DNA from: Burkholderia puraquae
GTDB taxonomy: Bacteria > Pseudomonadota > Gammaproteobacteria > Burkholderiales > Burkholderiaceae
Assembly (NCBI RefSeq): GCF_002099195.1
Contig: NZ_NBYX01000006.1
Coordinates: 248,001-312,000, forward strand
DNA length: 64,000 nucleotides
Direction of reading: 5' to 3'
The position numbers and the translations under genes were made by a program. Below the pieces are notes generated by a model. That model was not told the origin of the DNA and ran no database searches. It was given only the letters and a program-made list of their open reading frames with translations. Of the stretch, positions 47,612 to 56,325 are shown piece by piece; positions within the stretch are counted from its first letter, which is position 1; each line of letters opens with the position of its first letter.

Positions 47612-48124
47612 ATGTCCCAACCGTCCCCGGTACCGGCCGCCCTCGACCGCACCGAAACCGTATTTCGCTTCCTCGCCGAACCGTCGTCCGTGAACTTCGG
47701 GGGCAAGGTGCATGGCGGCGCGCTGATGAAGTGGATCGACGAGGTCGCGTATGCGTGCGCGGCCGTCTGGTCGAGCCGCTATTGCGTGACGGTCAGCGTC
47801 GGCAACATCCGTTTCCAGCGTCCGATCCTGGTCGGCAATCTGGTCGAGCTGAAGGCGCGCGTTGTTGCGACGGGCCGCACCAGCATGCACATCCATGTGT
47901 CCGTGCATGCCGGCGATCCGAAGGGCGGTGTGCTGCGCCAGACGACCGATTGCCTCGTCGTGTTCGTCGCGGTCGACGAGAACGGCAACCCGGTGCCGGT
48001 GCCGCCGTTCGTGCCCGAGACCGACGAGCAGAAGGTGCTCGCGAAATATGCGGCCGACGTGCGGGCCGCGCTCGACAAGATCGTCGAGATGAAACCGGAA
48101 GAAGTCGCGAAAGGCGCGGTCTGA
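47612..48124 (+). CDS. Acyl-CoA thioesterase, hotdog fold
   Basis: A 170-residue hotdog-fold thioesterase of the YciA/BACH group, which hydrolyses acyl-CoA. The signature is NFGGKVHGGALMKWIDEVAYACAA, with the catalytic Asp in the WID segment, followed by VSVGNIRFQRPILVGNLVELKARVVATGRTSMHIHV in pieces. ATG 47612 gives MSQPSPVPAALDRTET; the frame is open upstream but only as part of other sequence. The substrate chain length is not apparent. It is transcribed alone and converges on fumC. Confidence 0.88.
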   Translation: MSQPSPVPAALDRTETVFRFLAEPSSVNFGGKVHGGALMKWIDEVAYACAAVWSSRYCVTVSVGNIRFQRPILVGNLVELKARVVATGRTSMHIHVSVHAGDPKGGVLRQTTDCLVVFVAVDENGNPVPVPPFVPETDEQKVLAKYAADVRAALDKIVEMKPEEVAKGAV

Positions 48125-48168
48125 CCGCCGCGGGCGCCGCGCATCGCGCCGCGCCCGTTTCCCTGCCG

Positions 48169-49563
48169 TTACTGCGACCCGATCATCTGCTCCGGTCGCA
48201 CCCACGCATCGAATTCCGCCTCGGTCAGGTAGCCGAGCGCGAGCGCGGCCGCCTTCAGCGTCGTGCCTTCCTTGTGCGCCTTCTTTGCGATCTGCGCCGA
48301 CTTGTCGTAGCCGATGTGCGGATTGAGCGCCGTCACGAGCATCAGCGATTCGTTCAGCAGCAGGTCGATCCGCGAGCGGTTCGGCTCGATGCCCACCGCG
48401 CAGTGGTCGTTGAAGCTCTGCGCGCCGTCGGCGAGCAGCCGCACCGACTGCAGCACGTTGTGCGCGATCATCGGCCGGAACACGTTCAGCTCGAAATTGC
48501 CGCTCGCGCCACCGACGTTGACCGCGACGTCGTTGCCGAACACCTGGCAGCACAGCATCGTCACGGCTTCCGACTGCGTCGGATTCACCTTGCCCGGCAT
48601 GATCGAGCTGCCCGGCTCGTTCTCCGGAATCGACAGTTCGCCGAGCCCGCAGCGCGGCCCGCTCGCGAGCCAGCGGACGTCGTTCGCGATCTTCATCAGG
48701 CCGGCCGCGACCGTCTTCAGCGCGCCGTGCGCGAACACCAGCGCATCGGCGGCCGCCATTACCTCGAACTTGCTCGGTGCCGTCACGAACGGCAGCTTTG
48801 CGAGCCGGCCGATTTCATCGGCGACGCGCACCGCGAACTCCGGATGCGCGTTCAGCCCCGTGCCGACCGCGGTGCCGCCGAGCGCGAGTTCGTACAGGTG
48901 CGGCAAGGCCGACTCGACGTGACGGATGCCCTGGTCGAGCTGCGCGACGTAGCCGGAAAATTCCTGGCCGAGCGTGAGCGGCGTCGCGTCCTGCAGGTGC
49001 GTGCGGCCGATCTTCACGATGTCGGCGAATGCCTTCGACTTCGCGTCGAGCGTCGTGCGCAGCGTGCGCAGCGCCGGCAGCAGGTGATTGACGATCGCGT
49101 ACGCGGCCGCGACGTGCATCGCGGTCGGGAATACGTCGTTCGACGACTGGCCGCGGTTCACGTCGTCGTTCGGATGAACCTTGCGCGCTTCGCCGCGCTC
49201 GCCACCCATCAGCTCGCTCGCGCGATTCGCGATCACCTCGTTGAGGTTCATGTTGGTCTGCGTGCCCGAGCCCGTCTGCCACACGGCGAGCGGGAATTCG
49301 CGCGGATGCTTGCCGGCGATGATCTCGTCGGCCGCGTCGATGATCGCGCGCGCCTTGTCGTCGGCCAGCACGCCGAGCGACTGGTTCACGGCCGCCGCGG
49401 CGCGCTTGACGATCGCGAGCGCGTGGATCAGCTCGGGCGACTGCTTTTCGGTCGAGATCCGGAAATTCTGCAGCGAGCGCTCGGTCTGCGCGCCCCAGAG
49501 CCGGTCGGCCGGCACGGCGATCTCGCCGAACGTATCGCGTTCCATCCGAACTGCTTCGTTCAT
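48169..49563 (-). CDS. fumC: Fumarate hydratase class II
   Basis: A 464-residue iron-free fumarase of the citric acid cycle, active as a tetramer. [64 protein letters not shown] and the mobile catalytic loop [16 protein letters not shown] are complete. The length matches the family. Being free of iron-sulfur it works under oxidative or iron-limited conditions. It lies alone between a convergent thioesterase and the MATE gene on the same strand 157 bases upstream. Confidence 0.97.
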   Translation of the reverse strand: MNEAVRMERDTFGEIAVPADRLWGAQTERSLQNFRISTEKQSPELIHALAIVKRAAAAVNQSLGVLADDKARAIIDAADEIIAGKHPREFPLAVWQTGSGTQTNMNLNEVIANRASELMGGERGEARKVHPNDDVNRGQSSNDVFPTAMHVAAAYAIVNHLLPALRTLRTTLDAKSKAFADIVKIGRTHLQDATPLTLGQEFSGYVAQLDQGIRHVESALPHLYELALGGTAVGTGLNAHPEFAVRVADEIGRLAKLPFVTAPSKFEVMAAADALVFAHGALKTVAAGLMKIANDVRWLASGPRCGLGELSIPENEPGSSIMPGKVNPTQSEAVTMLCCQVFGNDVAVNVGGASGNFELNVFRPMIAHNVLQSVRLLADGAQSFNDHCAVGIEPNRSRIDLLLNESLMLVTALNPHIGYDKSAQIAKKAHKEGTTLKAAALALGYLTEAEFDAWVRPEQMIGSQ

Positions 49564-49719
49564 GATCCACTCCTCCAGGAAAGGGGAAAGGCCGCGCGTC
49601 GTCGCGCGGCATCAGGCGTAATCAAGACGTATCGTGAGGCCGTCGCGCCGCTCGCGCGGCGTCTTGAAGTCTTCAGCCGACAAGCATAGCGCCGGCCCGG
49701 ATTTCGCGTCGTGTCGCAC

Positions 49720-51108
49720 TCAGTGCGGCGACGTAACGAGCGACGCGCTCTTCAGATGAAAGCGCCACGCCATCAGCACGGCCACGCTTGCCAGGCCGGC
49801 TGCGAGGCCCCACCAGAGGCCCCGGGCACCGAGGCCCGCGTGGAACGCGAACCAGTAGCCGGTCGGAAAACCGATGCCCCAGTAGCCGAGGGTCGCCGCG
49901 AGCATCGGGATGCGCGTGTCCTTCAGGCCGCGCAGCGCACCCGACGCGACGGTCTGCGCGCCGTCGACGATCTGGAACACCGCGGCGATGCCGAGCAGCG
50001 ACGCGGCGAGCGACACGGTGGCCGCGTTCGACGGATCGTCGAGGTTCAGGTACAGGCCGACGATCGCGTGCGGCGCGACGACCAGCACGATGCCAGACAG
50101 CGACATGAACGCGACACCGAGGCCGAGTGCGACGAAGCCCGCATGCCGCGCGGCGACGGGCGCTCCTGCGCCGACCCAGTAACCGACCCGCACGTTGGCG
50201 GCCTGGCCGATCGCGAGCGGCACCATGAACGCCACCGACGCGACGTTCAGCGCGATCTGGTGTGCGGCCAGCGACGTCGCGCCGAGTACGCCGATCGTCA
50301 GGCCGGTTGCGAGGAACAGCGTCGACTCGACCCCGTACGTGATCGCTACCGGCCAGCCGATGCCGATCAGTTCGCCCATCATGGGCAGCTTCGGGCGTGC
50401 GGCGGTGACGAAATGACGGAAGCGTTGCCGGCCGTGCAGCAGCCAGATCAGTGCGAGTGCGGTGAGCCAGATCGTGATCGTCGTCGCAACGGCCGACCCG
50501 AGGAAGCCGAGGCGCGGCAGCCCGAACGCGCCGTGGATCAGCCCGTAGTTCAGCACGCCGTTGATGCCGACGCCGCCGATCGACACCCACAGCAGCCGCC
50601 GCGCCGCGCCGATCGCCGGCAGGAATGCGCGCATCAGCCCGACGCCGATCAGGCTGCCGAGCGCGGCGAAGCGCAGGATGCCCGTGTATTCGCCGACGTG
50701 ATGCGCGAGCAATGGCGGCTCGTGGAACATCAGCAGGATCGGTTCGGACAGCGACAGCGCGATGATGGCCGGAATCGCGAGCAGCACGGACAGCGCGAAG
50801 CCGGTCCAGTAGATGTGCGGTACGCGCTCGTCGGCCTTGGCGCCGCGCGCGTGCGCGACGCTGACGCTGACCGACGACAGCACGCCTTGCAGCACGGTCA
50901 CGATGACGAAGAAGAAGTTCGCGCCGAGCCCGCCCGCCGCAAGCGAATCGGGGCCGAGCGAGCCGAGCAGCACCGTGTCGGTGACGCTCATCGCCATCTG
51001 CGAGAGCTGTGCGATCGCGAGCGGCGCGGCGAGGCGCGCGGTATCGGCGGCGTGACTGGACAGGGACGGCGGCGCGGCGACCGTCCGCGTAAGACCGGAA
51101 TGCGACAT
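49720..51108 (-). CDS. MATE-family (NorM-type) efflux protein
   Basis: A 462-residue exporter with about twelve helices in two MatE repeats. The first (LAAPLAIAQLSQMAMSVTDTVLLGSLGPDSLAAGGLG) and second (LIGIGWPVAITYGVESTLFLATGLTIGVLGATSLAAHQIALNVASV, read in parts) show the conserved acid and AAHQI-type features of NorM. Members use Na+ or H+ gradients to expel cationic drugs. ATG 51108 is preferred to an in-frame GTG at 51123. Substrates are unknown, and no regulator is adjacent. Confidence 0.92.
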   Translation of the reverse strand: MSHSGLTRTVAAPPSLSSHAADTARLAAPLAIAQLSQMAMSVTDTVLLGSLGPDSLAAGGLGANFFFVIVTVLQGVLSSVSVSVAHARGAKADERVPHIYWTGFALSVLLAIPAIIALSLSEPILLMFHEPPLLAHHVGEYTGILRFAALGSLIGVGLMRAFLPAIGAARRLLWVSIGGVGINGVLNYGLIHGAFGLPRLGFLGSAVATTITIWLTALALIWLLHGRQRFRHFVTAARPKLPMMGELIGIGWPVAITYGVESTLFLATGLTIGVLGATSLAAHQIALNVASVAFMVPLAIGQAANVRVGYWVGAGAPVAARHAGFVALGLGVAFMSLSGIVLVVAPHAIVGLYLNLDDPSNAATVSLAASLLGIAAVFQIVDGAQTVASGALRGLKDTRIPMLAATLGYWGIGFPTGYWFAFHAGLGARGLWWGLAAGLASVAVLMAWRFHLKSASLVTSPH

Positions 51109-51243
51109 GGAATGGGCGCTCACGCGGGTGCGGGCCCGCGCTATATGTATTTATTTTGAGAGACGGCTAGCTTACGGCTTTATTCGAACCGTGTCGAACG
51201 CGCGCGCCGATGGCCATGTCGCAGGCAGGGGGAACCGTCGGCG

Positions 51244-51462
51244 CTAGGCTTCGCGCACGGCAATGCGCGTGTCGCCGAGCAGGACGACCTGACCCGCGCG
51301 GATCTTGCAGGTCTTGCGCAGCTCGACCGCGCCATCGACTTTCACCGCGCCGGACGCGACGATCAGCTTCGCAGTGCCGCCGCTGTCGGCGAGGCCGGTG
51401 ATCTTGAGAAGGTTGTGCAGCTCGACGTATTCGCCGGTCAGCGTGAAATCCAGGTTGGGCAT
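51244..51462 (-). CDS. S4-domain RNA-binding protein, YbcJ-like
   Basis: A 72-residue protein that is essentially one S4 RNA-binding domain: YVELHNLLKITGLADSGGTAKLIV, then SGAVKVDGAVELRKTCKIRAGQVV. The length and order match YbcJ-type proteins, small S4 proteins linked with ribosome or RNA handling. The ATG at 51462 gives MPNLDFTLTGEYVEL. Long open frames that continue upstream on the same strand are shadows. It lies between the MATE gene and a divergent Ala-rich protein. Confidence 0.82.
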   Translation of the reverse strand: MPNLDFTLTGEYVELHNLLKITGLADSGGTAKLIVASGAVKVDGAVELRKTCKIRAGQVVLLGDTRIAVREA

Positions 51463-51732
51463 GACGAAGAAGGTGCGCAATGCGCGGGAGGAATCGCCTC
51501 GCATCATACGGCACCGCGGGCCGGCGCGCGAGCGTGGTCGGCCGTCGCACGCAGTTGTTAGGGAATGTGAGCCATTCGTCAGCAAATGAAACGGTGGGTA
51601 ACAGTCTGAGAGATTCGAGAACCGGCCGTGCGGGCCGCGGGTCTTTTGTCGTACCTGCTGCGTGTTGCGGCGGGGGACGCAACGGACCGCATCGCTGCGG
51701 TTCGGGCTCACAACTTCCTGAGGAGAATTGCC

Positions 51733-52134
51733 ATGTCCAAGATTCGTACGATGCTGATCGGTGCCGCGCTGACGGCGTTCGCCACTTCGGCCGCATTTGC
51801 CCAGACGGGCGCGGCGGTGCAGGGCGCAGCCGGTGCAGGCGTGCAGGCGCAGACGCCGGCGGCAGGTGCCGGTGCCGGCATGCAGGGCAGTGCGGGCGCG
51901 AACGCGTCGGGCAATGCGGTCGGCGGTGCAACCGATGCAGCCGGCGCGGCAGCCGACGGCGCGAAGGATACGGCGTCGTCGGCCGTCCACTCGGCCAAGA
52001 AGCACACGAAGCATGCCGCGAAGTCGGCCAAGAGCCATGTCGGCTCGGCCAAGGCGAAGGCCGGCGAAGCGACCGAAGGCGGCGCATCGGTCGGCGCGGA
52101 GGGCGGTGCATCGGCCCAGGGCGCCACGCAGTAA
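51733..52134 (+). CDS. Exported Ala/Gly-rich protein with a Lys/His-rich middle
   Basis: A 133-residue exported low-complexity protein. Residues 1-23 form a signal peptide (MSKIRTMLIGAALTAFATSAAFA). The mature part is Gly/Ala-rich (GAAVQGAAGAGVQAQTPAAG), then has a basic segment (HSAKKHTKHAAKSAKSHVGSAKAKAG) resembling histone H1-like tails, and a Gly/Ala/Glu end. AGGAG lies seven bases before the ATG, a strong ribosome-binding site, so it is probably well expressed. No domain is recognised. A basic, flexible periplasmic protein is all that can be said; DNA or envelope-polymer binding is only a guess. Confidence 0.72.
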   Translation: MSKIRTMLIGAALTAFATSAAFAQTGAAVQGAAGAGVQAQTPAAGAGAGMQGSAGANASGNAVGGATDAAGAAADGAKDTASSAVHSAKKHTKHAAKSAKSHVGSAKAKAGEATEGGASVGAEGGASAQGATQ

Positions 52135-52257
52135 GCGGTGCCCGGCGCCGCGCGACGCTCGTCCCGGACGGCGCGTCGCGAAGGCGGCCATCCGACGGCC
52201 CGGTTCGCGTGGCGCGAACCGGGCCGCTTTCATCCGTTGATGCGCATGGGTGTGCCG

Positions 52258-53040
52258 TTACGGCCGGCGCTGCCCTTGCCCTTGTCCCTGGCCCTGTGCC
52301 GGCCGCGCGGCGGCCGGGGTGAATACGCTGCGCAGCCACACGGCGAGCCGTGCGAAGACGTCGTACGGTTCCTCGACGAAGATCTCCGGCTTCAGCAGCC
52401 GCAGGTACTCCATGATCTGCTGCGCTTCCTGCTTCTGGAACGAGCCATGCGCGAGCCCGAGCCGCAGCAGCCCGCGCAATTCGCCGAGCTTGTCGCGCGC
52501 GGTGCTGCCAACGCTCATCTCGCACGCGAGCTTGGCCTCGTAGACCCGTTGTCGCAGCGATTCCGCGAGCCGCCACGCAGGCGTCTGCATCAGTTCCTCG
52601 AGCGTCTGGATGTCTTGCGCCGCCCCCTTGATCTGCGATGCGAGCGGGTCGATCAGCGACGGGTCGCCCTGCGCTTCGGCGACGATTGCTTTCGCCCAGT
52701 CGCGGCAAGCCTTCGCGAGTTCGTCGGGGGTCCATTCGGAGCGCGACGCGAAGCCGAAGCCGAATTCGCCGGCCTGTCGCATCAGGATCGCGACGACGTC
52801 CGGAAATTCCTTGTCGAGCGTGCGTTTTGCCCACGCGTACTGGCCGCCCTGCAGCATTCGCTGCACCGCGTGCTCGGTCAGCGGCACCATGTTGTCGAGC
52901 AGCTTGGCGCGCAGGAAATCCTCGAACGACGGCGTCGCGAACTGCGGGTCGAGTTTCAGCGACACGCGGACGAACGCGTCGTAGTCCTTGCGTAGGGACT
53001 CGAGCGTGTCGTCCTTGAGGGAAAGGGTGATCTGGCCCAT
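52258..53040 (-). CDS. Conserved-looking protein of unknown function, 260 residues
   Basis: I do not recognise this protein. It begins MGQITLSLKDDTLESLRKDY and appears mostly helical and soluble, with no signal peptide and no membrane helix. Distinct stretches are FATPSFEDFLRAKLLDNMVPLTEHAV, RSEWTPDELAKACRDWAKAI and EYLRLLKPEIFVEEPYDVFARLAVWLRS (each read in part). The last residues are a Gln/Gly repeat (QGQGQGQGQRRP). The start MGQITL at 53040 is favoured over 14 upstream in-frame codons. Codon use matches the neighbours, so there is no sign of recent transfer. Confidence 0.65.
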   Translation of the reverse strand: MGQITLSLKDDTLESLRKDYDAFVRVSLKLDPQFATPSFEDFLRAKLLDNMVPLTEHAVQRMLQGGQYAWAKRTLDKEFPDVVAILMRQAGEFGFGFASRSEWTPDELAKACRDWAKAIVAEAQGDPSLIDPLASQIKGAAQDIQTLEELMQTPAWRLAESLRQRVYEAKLACEMSVGSTARDKLGELRGLLRLGLAHGSFQKQEAQQIMEYLRLLKPEIFVEEPYDVFARLAVWLRSVFTPAAARPAQGQGQGQGQRRP

Positions 53041-53201
53041 GAATCTTCTCGATGGCGGCCCGCGCAAGCCGACGGCCGGCACGGCGCACCGGGGCGGGCG
53101 CTGCGTCGACTGACCGGTACGCGCCGAGGCCGGTGGCGGGTCTTCACTCCCTATATCGGCGTGCCGGGCGGAAACTTGAGCGTGTGCGACCGAGCGTGCG
53201 C

Positions 53202-53540
53202 TCAGGCGGGCAACCAGTGGGGCAGCACGATTCCTTGCCAGAAAAAGAACACCGCGAGTCCCGCCGCGATCGTCACGAGCGGGCGGCGGGTTGCTGCCGA
53301 CACGAGCACGGCCGCCAGCGCGCCAACGAGCTGCGGATTGCGCCAGGTCAGTTCGGCCGTGCCGCCGTGCGGCGAGACGGTCATCGGCACGATGATCGCG
53401 GTCAGCACGGTGACGGGCACGAAGCCGAGCGCGGTCCGCACGAGCGGCGGGAAGGTCAGCCGTTCGCCGAACAGGAACAGCGTCGAGCGGATCGCGTACG
53501 TGATGGCGGCCATCCCGAGAATCAGCAGCGCGTAGCTCAC
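53202..53540 (-). CDS. azlD: AzlD-family branched-chain amino acid export subunit
   Basis: A 112-residue membrane protein with about four helices, the small partner of AzlC. LLILGMAAITYAIRSTLFLFGERLTFPPLVRTALGFVPVTVLTAII covers the family signature in parts, including the conserved Y-R and FVP elements. The start is GTG 53540, with GGAGG seven bases upstream. GTGA overlaps the azlC stop, so the two subunits are translated together. Related pairs export leucine, isoleucine and valine. Confidence 0.9.
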   Translation of the reverse strand: MSYALLILGMAAITYAIRSTLFLFGERLTFPPLVRTALGFVPVTVLTAIIVPMTVSPHGGTAELTWRNPQLVGALAAVLVSAATRRPLVTIAAGLAVFFFWQGIVLPHWLPA

Positions 53541-54304
53541 GATGCGGCCTCCGTGCGCGAGCCGGCGCGCGTGCGTTCGTGCAGCAGCGTGAGTGCGACG
53601 CCGATCGCGACGCCGGCGGCGACCGCGCCCAGCAGTCCGAGCTTGTACGGCCATCCCTGCCAGAAGTACGCGAGCATGCCGGCCGTCACGGCCGCCGCGA
53701 AATAGCGCAGCGTGCCGAGCTGCGGGACGACGATCGCAATGAAGGTCGCCGCCATCGCGAAATCGAGGCCGAGCGACTGCAGGCCCGGGAACGCCGCGCC
53801 GAAGCCGATGCCCGCGAGCGTCCAGACCTGCCAGTTGAGGTACATCGCGAGCCCCGAGCCGAAGAAGTAGTGGGGGCCGATCGCACCGGGCGGGAAGTGC
53901 CGGTAGTGCGCATAGGCGACCGCGAATACCTCGTCGGTCATCAGTGCGCCAAGCGTCGCCCGCCAGCGCAGCGGCAGGTGCGCGACATAGGGCGCGAGCG
54001 TCGCGCTGTACAGCAGGTGACGCAGGTTGACGATCAGCGTGGTCGCGAGCACGACGACGAAGCTCGCGCTGCCCGCGATCAGGCCGAGCGCGATGAACTG
54101 CGCGGAGCCCGCGAACACGGCGAGCGACATCAGCGCGCCATGCCACGCGGCGAGCGGGCCGCCGCCGACGAGCGTGCCGAAAATCACGCCGAACGGGGCG
54201 GCGCCAATCATCATCGGGATCGTGTCGCGCGCGCCGTCGAGCCATTCGTTCAATGGGCGGCGAGCAGGCGATGCGGGTGTCGGGTTCAAAGGGGGCTCCT
54301 CCAT
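53537..54304 (-). CDS. azlC: AzlC-family branched-chain amino acid export subunit
   Basis: A 255-residue permease with about six or seven helices. MIGAAPFGVIFGTLVGGGPLA, SLAVFAGSAQFIALGLIA and LIVNLRHLLYSATLAPYVAHL are the family motifs; LTTLIVNLRH-type is the strongest mark of AzlC. GGAGGAGCCCC-like sequence covers the start (MEEPPL), so the ribosome-binding site is partly inside the gene. With azlD it forms an operon. The AraC regulator immediately upstream on the same strand is a likely controller. Confidence 0.92.
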   Translation of the reverse strand: MEEPPLNPTPASPARRPLNEWLDGARDTIPMMIGAAPFGVIFGTLVGGGPLAAWHGALMSLAVFAGSAQFIALGLIAGSASFVVVLATTLIVNLRHLLYSATLAPYVAHLPLRWRATLGALMTDEVFAVAYAHYRHFPPGAIGPHYFFGSGLAMYLNWQVWTLAGIGFGAAFPGLQSLGLDFAMAATFIAIVVPQLGTLRYFAAAVTAGMLAYFWQGWPYKLGLLGAVAAGVAIGVALTLLHERTRAGSRTEAAS

Positions 54305-54430
54305 GAAGCGGAGGATAGCGGGCAGGTGGAGTGCCGGCTTGTATGTTCTTGCGCTCGCGGAGGGCGGGTGCTTGCCCGCTTGCCGGCGCCGGCGCCGGCG
54401 GCAGGGCGGTGGTGGGCTGGACGCCGCGGG

Positions 54431-55330
54431 TCAGCTCGCCTGCCAGCGCCCGGGCGGCACGCCGAACATGCGTTTGAAATGCCGTGTGAAGTGGCTTTGG
54501 TCGACGAAGCCGCTGGCCGCTGCGACGTCGGCGACGGGCACGCCCGCGCGCAGCGGCGCCAGCGCGCGCTGCAAGCGCAACTGGTTGCGCCAGGCATGCG
54601 GCGGCATGCCGGTCGTGCGGGTGAACAGGCGCGCCGCATGGAACGGCGACAGGCCGGCCGCCTGTGCGACTTCGTCGAGCGTTACGGTGCACATGAGATC
54701 GGCGGCGAGCCGCTCGCGCATCGCGTCGACGCGCGGTTCGTCCGTCGCGAGGGGTGCCGGTCGCGGCAGTGCGTCGGCATGGCGGACGATCAGCGTCGAC
54801 AACGCATCGAGCATCGCCGTTTCGGCGGCGAGCGGATCGTAGATGCGCGGTGCGCCGCTTACCTGATCATTGGCCGGCTGCCCGTGCGCCTGCGAGGGCA
54901 GTGCCCGCTCGCTGCCGGCCTCCATCATCCGGTGCGCCAGCGTGAGCCGGGCTGCAAGATCGGCGTCGCGAATCACGTCGGGCGCAAACCACGGCGCGTC
55001 CTGCGGGCGGCCGGCGATCGCACTGGTGAGTTCGCGGATGAATTCGACCGGCATATAGCTGACGCGATAGCACCAGCCCTCGTCGGCCGCGCGCGAGCCC
55101 GTATGCACCTCGCCGGGATTGATCACGGGCACGGAGCCGGTTTCGGCGACATAGCCGCTGCCGCGATAGGTGAAGCGTTCCGCGCCTTCGAGAATCACGG
55201 GGATCGTGTATGCGTCGTGCCAGTGGGGCGCGAACGTGTGGTCGCGGTAGGTGGCCGTGACGAGATCCGCATCCGGCAGCAGCGGCGTGCGCCAGTAGCG
55301 TGCGGAGTCTGGAAGGCGGGTGGCGGACAT
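54431..55330 (-). CDS. AraC-family transcriptional regulator
   Basis: A 299-residue regulator. The N-terminal cupin-like sensing domain covers about residues 20-160 (TFAPHWHDAYTIPVILEGAERFTYRG, GSVPVINPGEVHTG). The C-terminal double helix-turn-helix covers about 200-295 (VTLDEVAQAAGLSPFHAARLFTRTTGMPPHAW and ADVAAASGFVDQSHFTRHFKRMFGVPPGRW, read in parts). The layout matches AraC regulators found next to LysE- and AzlCD-type exporters, and azlC begins 126 bases downstream on the same strand. The ATG at 55330 puts the sensing domain at the start. The ligand is unknown; an amino acid is inferred. Confidence 0.9.
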   Translation of the reverse strand: MSATRLPDSARYWRTPLLPDADLVTATYRDHTFAPHWHDAYTIPVILEGAERFTYRGSGYVAETGSVPVINPGEVHTGSRAADEGWCYRVSYMPVEFIRELTSAIAGRPQDAPWFAPDVIRDADLAARLTLAHRMMEAGSERALPSQAHGQPANDQVSGAPRIYDPLAAETAMLDALSTLIVRHADALPRPAPLATDEPRVDAMRERLAADLMCTVTLDEVAQAAGLSPFHAARLFTRTTGMPPHAWRNQLRLQRALAPLRAGVPVADVAAASGFVDQSHFTRHFKRMFGVPPGRWQAS

Positions 55331-55392
55331 GATCGGGCGCGGGAGCGGTCGAACCGACAGTGTATCGCTCGCGCGCCCGGCAGGCGCGGGCC

Positions 55393-55878
55393 TTACTTGA
55401 CCGGAATCGTCGTGCCGGCCGGCATCGGCACCGCGGTGACGGCGTTCTTCGGGCTGCCGCTGACGATGCGGTCGCTGTAGGTCAGGTAGACGATCGTGTT
55501 GCGCTTGGTGTCGACCACGCGCACGACGTGCAGGGTCTTGAAGATGAACGACATGCGCTCGCTGAACACGTCGGTCTGCTGCTTGAGCGGCTCCTTGAAG
55601 CTGATCGGGCCGACCTGCCGGCATGCGATCGACGCTTCGCTCGGATCCTCGGCGACGCCGAGCGTGCCCTTGATCCCGCCGGTGCGGGCGCGTGACACGT
55701 AGCAGGTCACGCCGTTCACGACCGGATCGTCATACGCCTCGACGACCACGCGATCGGAGCCCGTGACGCGGAAATGGGTGTTGACGCTGCCGACTTCCTC
55801 TGCGTGCGCGAGCGGTGCCGCGGCGAACGCGGAAAGCAGGAGGGCGAGTGGGGCGGAGCGGAGGAGGCGGTGCTTCAT
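55393..55878 (-). CDS. creA: CreA-family exported protein
   Basis: A 161-residue protein with a signal peptide (LAPLALLLSAF-type core, cleavage after AHA). The mature sequence EEVGSVNTHFRVTGSDRVVVEAYDDPVVNGVTCYVSRARTGG (in parts), GTLGVAEDPSEASIACRQVGPI and FKTLHVVRVVDTKRNTIVYLTYSDR match CreA. The two cysteines, in CYVSRA and ACRQVG, may form a disulfide. CreA is widespread but has no settled role. ATG 55878 places the signal peptide at the N-terminus. Confidence 0.9.
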   Translation of the reverse strand: MKHRLLRSAPLALLLSAFAAAPLAHAEEVGSVNTHFRVTGSDRVVVEAYDDPVVNGVTCYVSRARTGGIKGTLGVAEDPSEASIACRQVGPISFKEPLKQQTDVFSERMSFIFKTLHVVRVVDTKRNTIVYLTYSDRIVSGSPKNAVTAVPMPAGTTIPVK

Positions 55879-55963
55879 CGACGGAACCGGATGCGAATGC
55901 GGGACAGAGACTCTAGCATGTGCGCGACCGGACGATGAAAGCCGCAACGCGGGCCGGAAAAAC

Positions 55964-55990
55964 AAAAGGCCCGTCGAATGACGGGCCTTT
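55964..55990. terminator. Terminator hairpin downstream of the tRNA-Asn pair
   Basis: AAAGGCCCGT, loop CGAATG, ACGGGCCTTT. It terminates the leftward tRNA transcript. Confidence 0.8.
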
Positions 55991-55997
55991 CGCTGTT

Positions 55998-56073
55998 TGG
56001 CTCCCCGACCTGGGCTCGAACCAGGGACCTACGGATTAACAGTCCGGCGCTCTACCGACTGAGCTATCGGGGA
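55998..56073 (-). tRNA. tRNA-Asn (anticodon GUU), copy 1
   Basis: On the minus strand a complete 76-base tRNA begins TCCCCGATAGCTCAG. It has anticodon loop CTGTTAA (anticodon GTT), the T loop GGTTCGAGCCC, and an encoded CCA end. The acceptor stem TCCCCGA pairs with TCGGGGA. It is identical to the copy at 56149-56224 and probably expressed with it. Confidence 0.97.
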
Positions 56074-56111
56074 ATAAATCGGTACATCTGCATGCTTGTT
56101 TGTCTACCAGC

Positions 56112-56141
56112 AAAAAGCCCGTCCACTTTCAACGGGCCTTT
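56112..56141. terminator. Terminator-like hairpin between the two tRNA-Asn genes
   Basis: AAAAAGCCCGT and ACGGGC pair around nine bases, with a T run on the minus strand. It may act as a processing site or a partial terminator between the tRNAs. Confidence 0.6.
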
Positions 56142-56148
56142 GCGTTTT

Positions 56149-56224
56149 TGGCTCCCCGACCTGGGCTCGAACCAGGGACCTACGGATTAACAGTCCGGCG
56201 CTCTACCGACTGAGCTATCGGGGA
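56149..56224 (-). tRNA. tRNA-Asn (anticodon GUU), copy 2
   Basis: Identical over all 76 bases to the first tRNA-Asn, including the encoded CCA. It is the promoter-proximal copy: a consensus sigma70 promoter lies 27 bases beyond its 5' end on the minus strand. Confidence 0.97.
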
Positions 56225-56250
56225 ACAAACAACAACAGCAGAGAAACGAG

Positions 56251-56279
56251 ATTATATGGAGCGTTGATCAAGCCGTCAA
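56251..56279 (-). promoter_or_regulatory. Sigma70 promoter of the tRNA-Asn genes
   Basis: On the minus strand: TTGACG (56279-56274), exactly 17 bases, TATAAT (56256-56251). This is one of the best promoters in the window and points at the tRNA-Asn pair. Confidence 0.88.
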
Positions 56280-56325
56280 TACTTTTGGGCCGCGGCGTAC
56301 AAAATTTTTTGCAGCCGCTGCGCGA

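Noticed and set aside
51167-53089. A 640-codon minus-strand frame spanning several genes
   Set aside because: It crosses the S4 gene, the Ala-rich gene and the unknown 260-residue gene in another frame and has no recognisable domain.
55964-56325. An integration site at the tandem tRNA-Asn genes
   Set aside because: No integrase, tRNA 3' fragment or foreign-looking block is found on either side. The repeat is a simple duplication.
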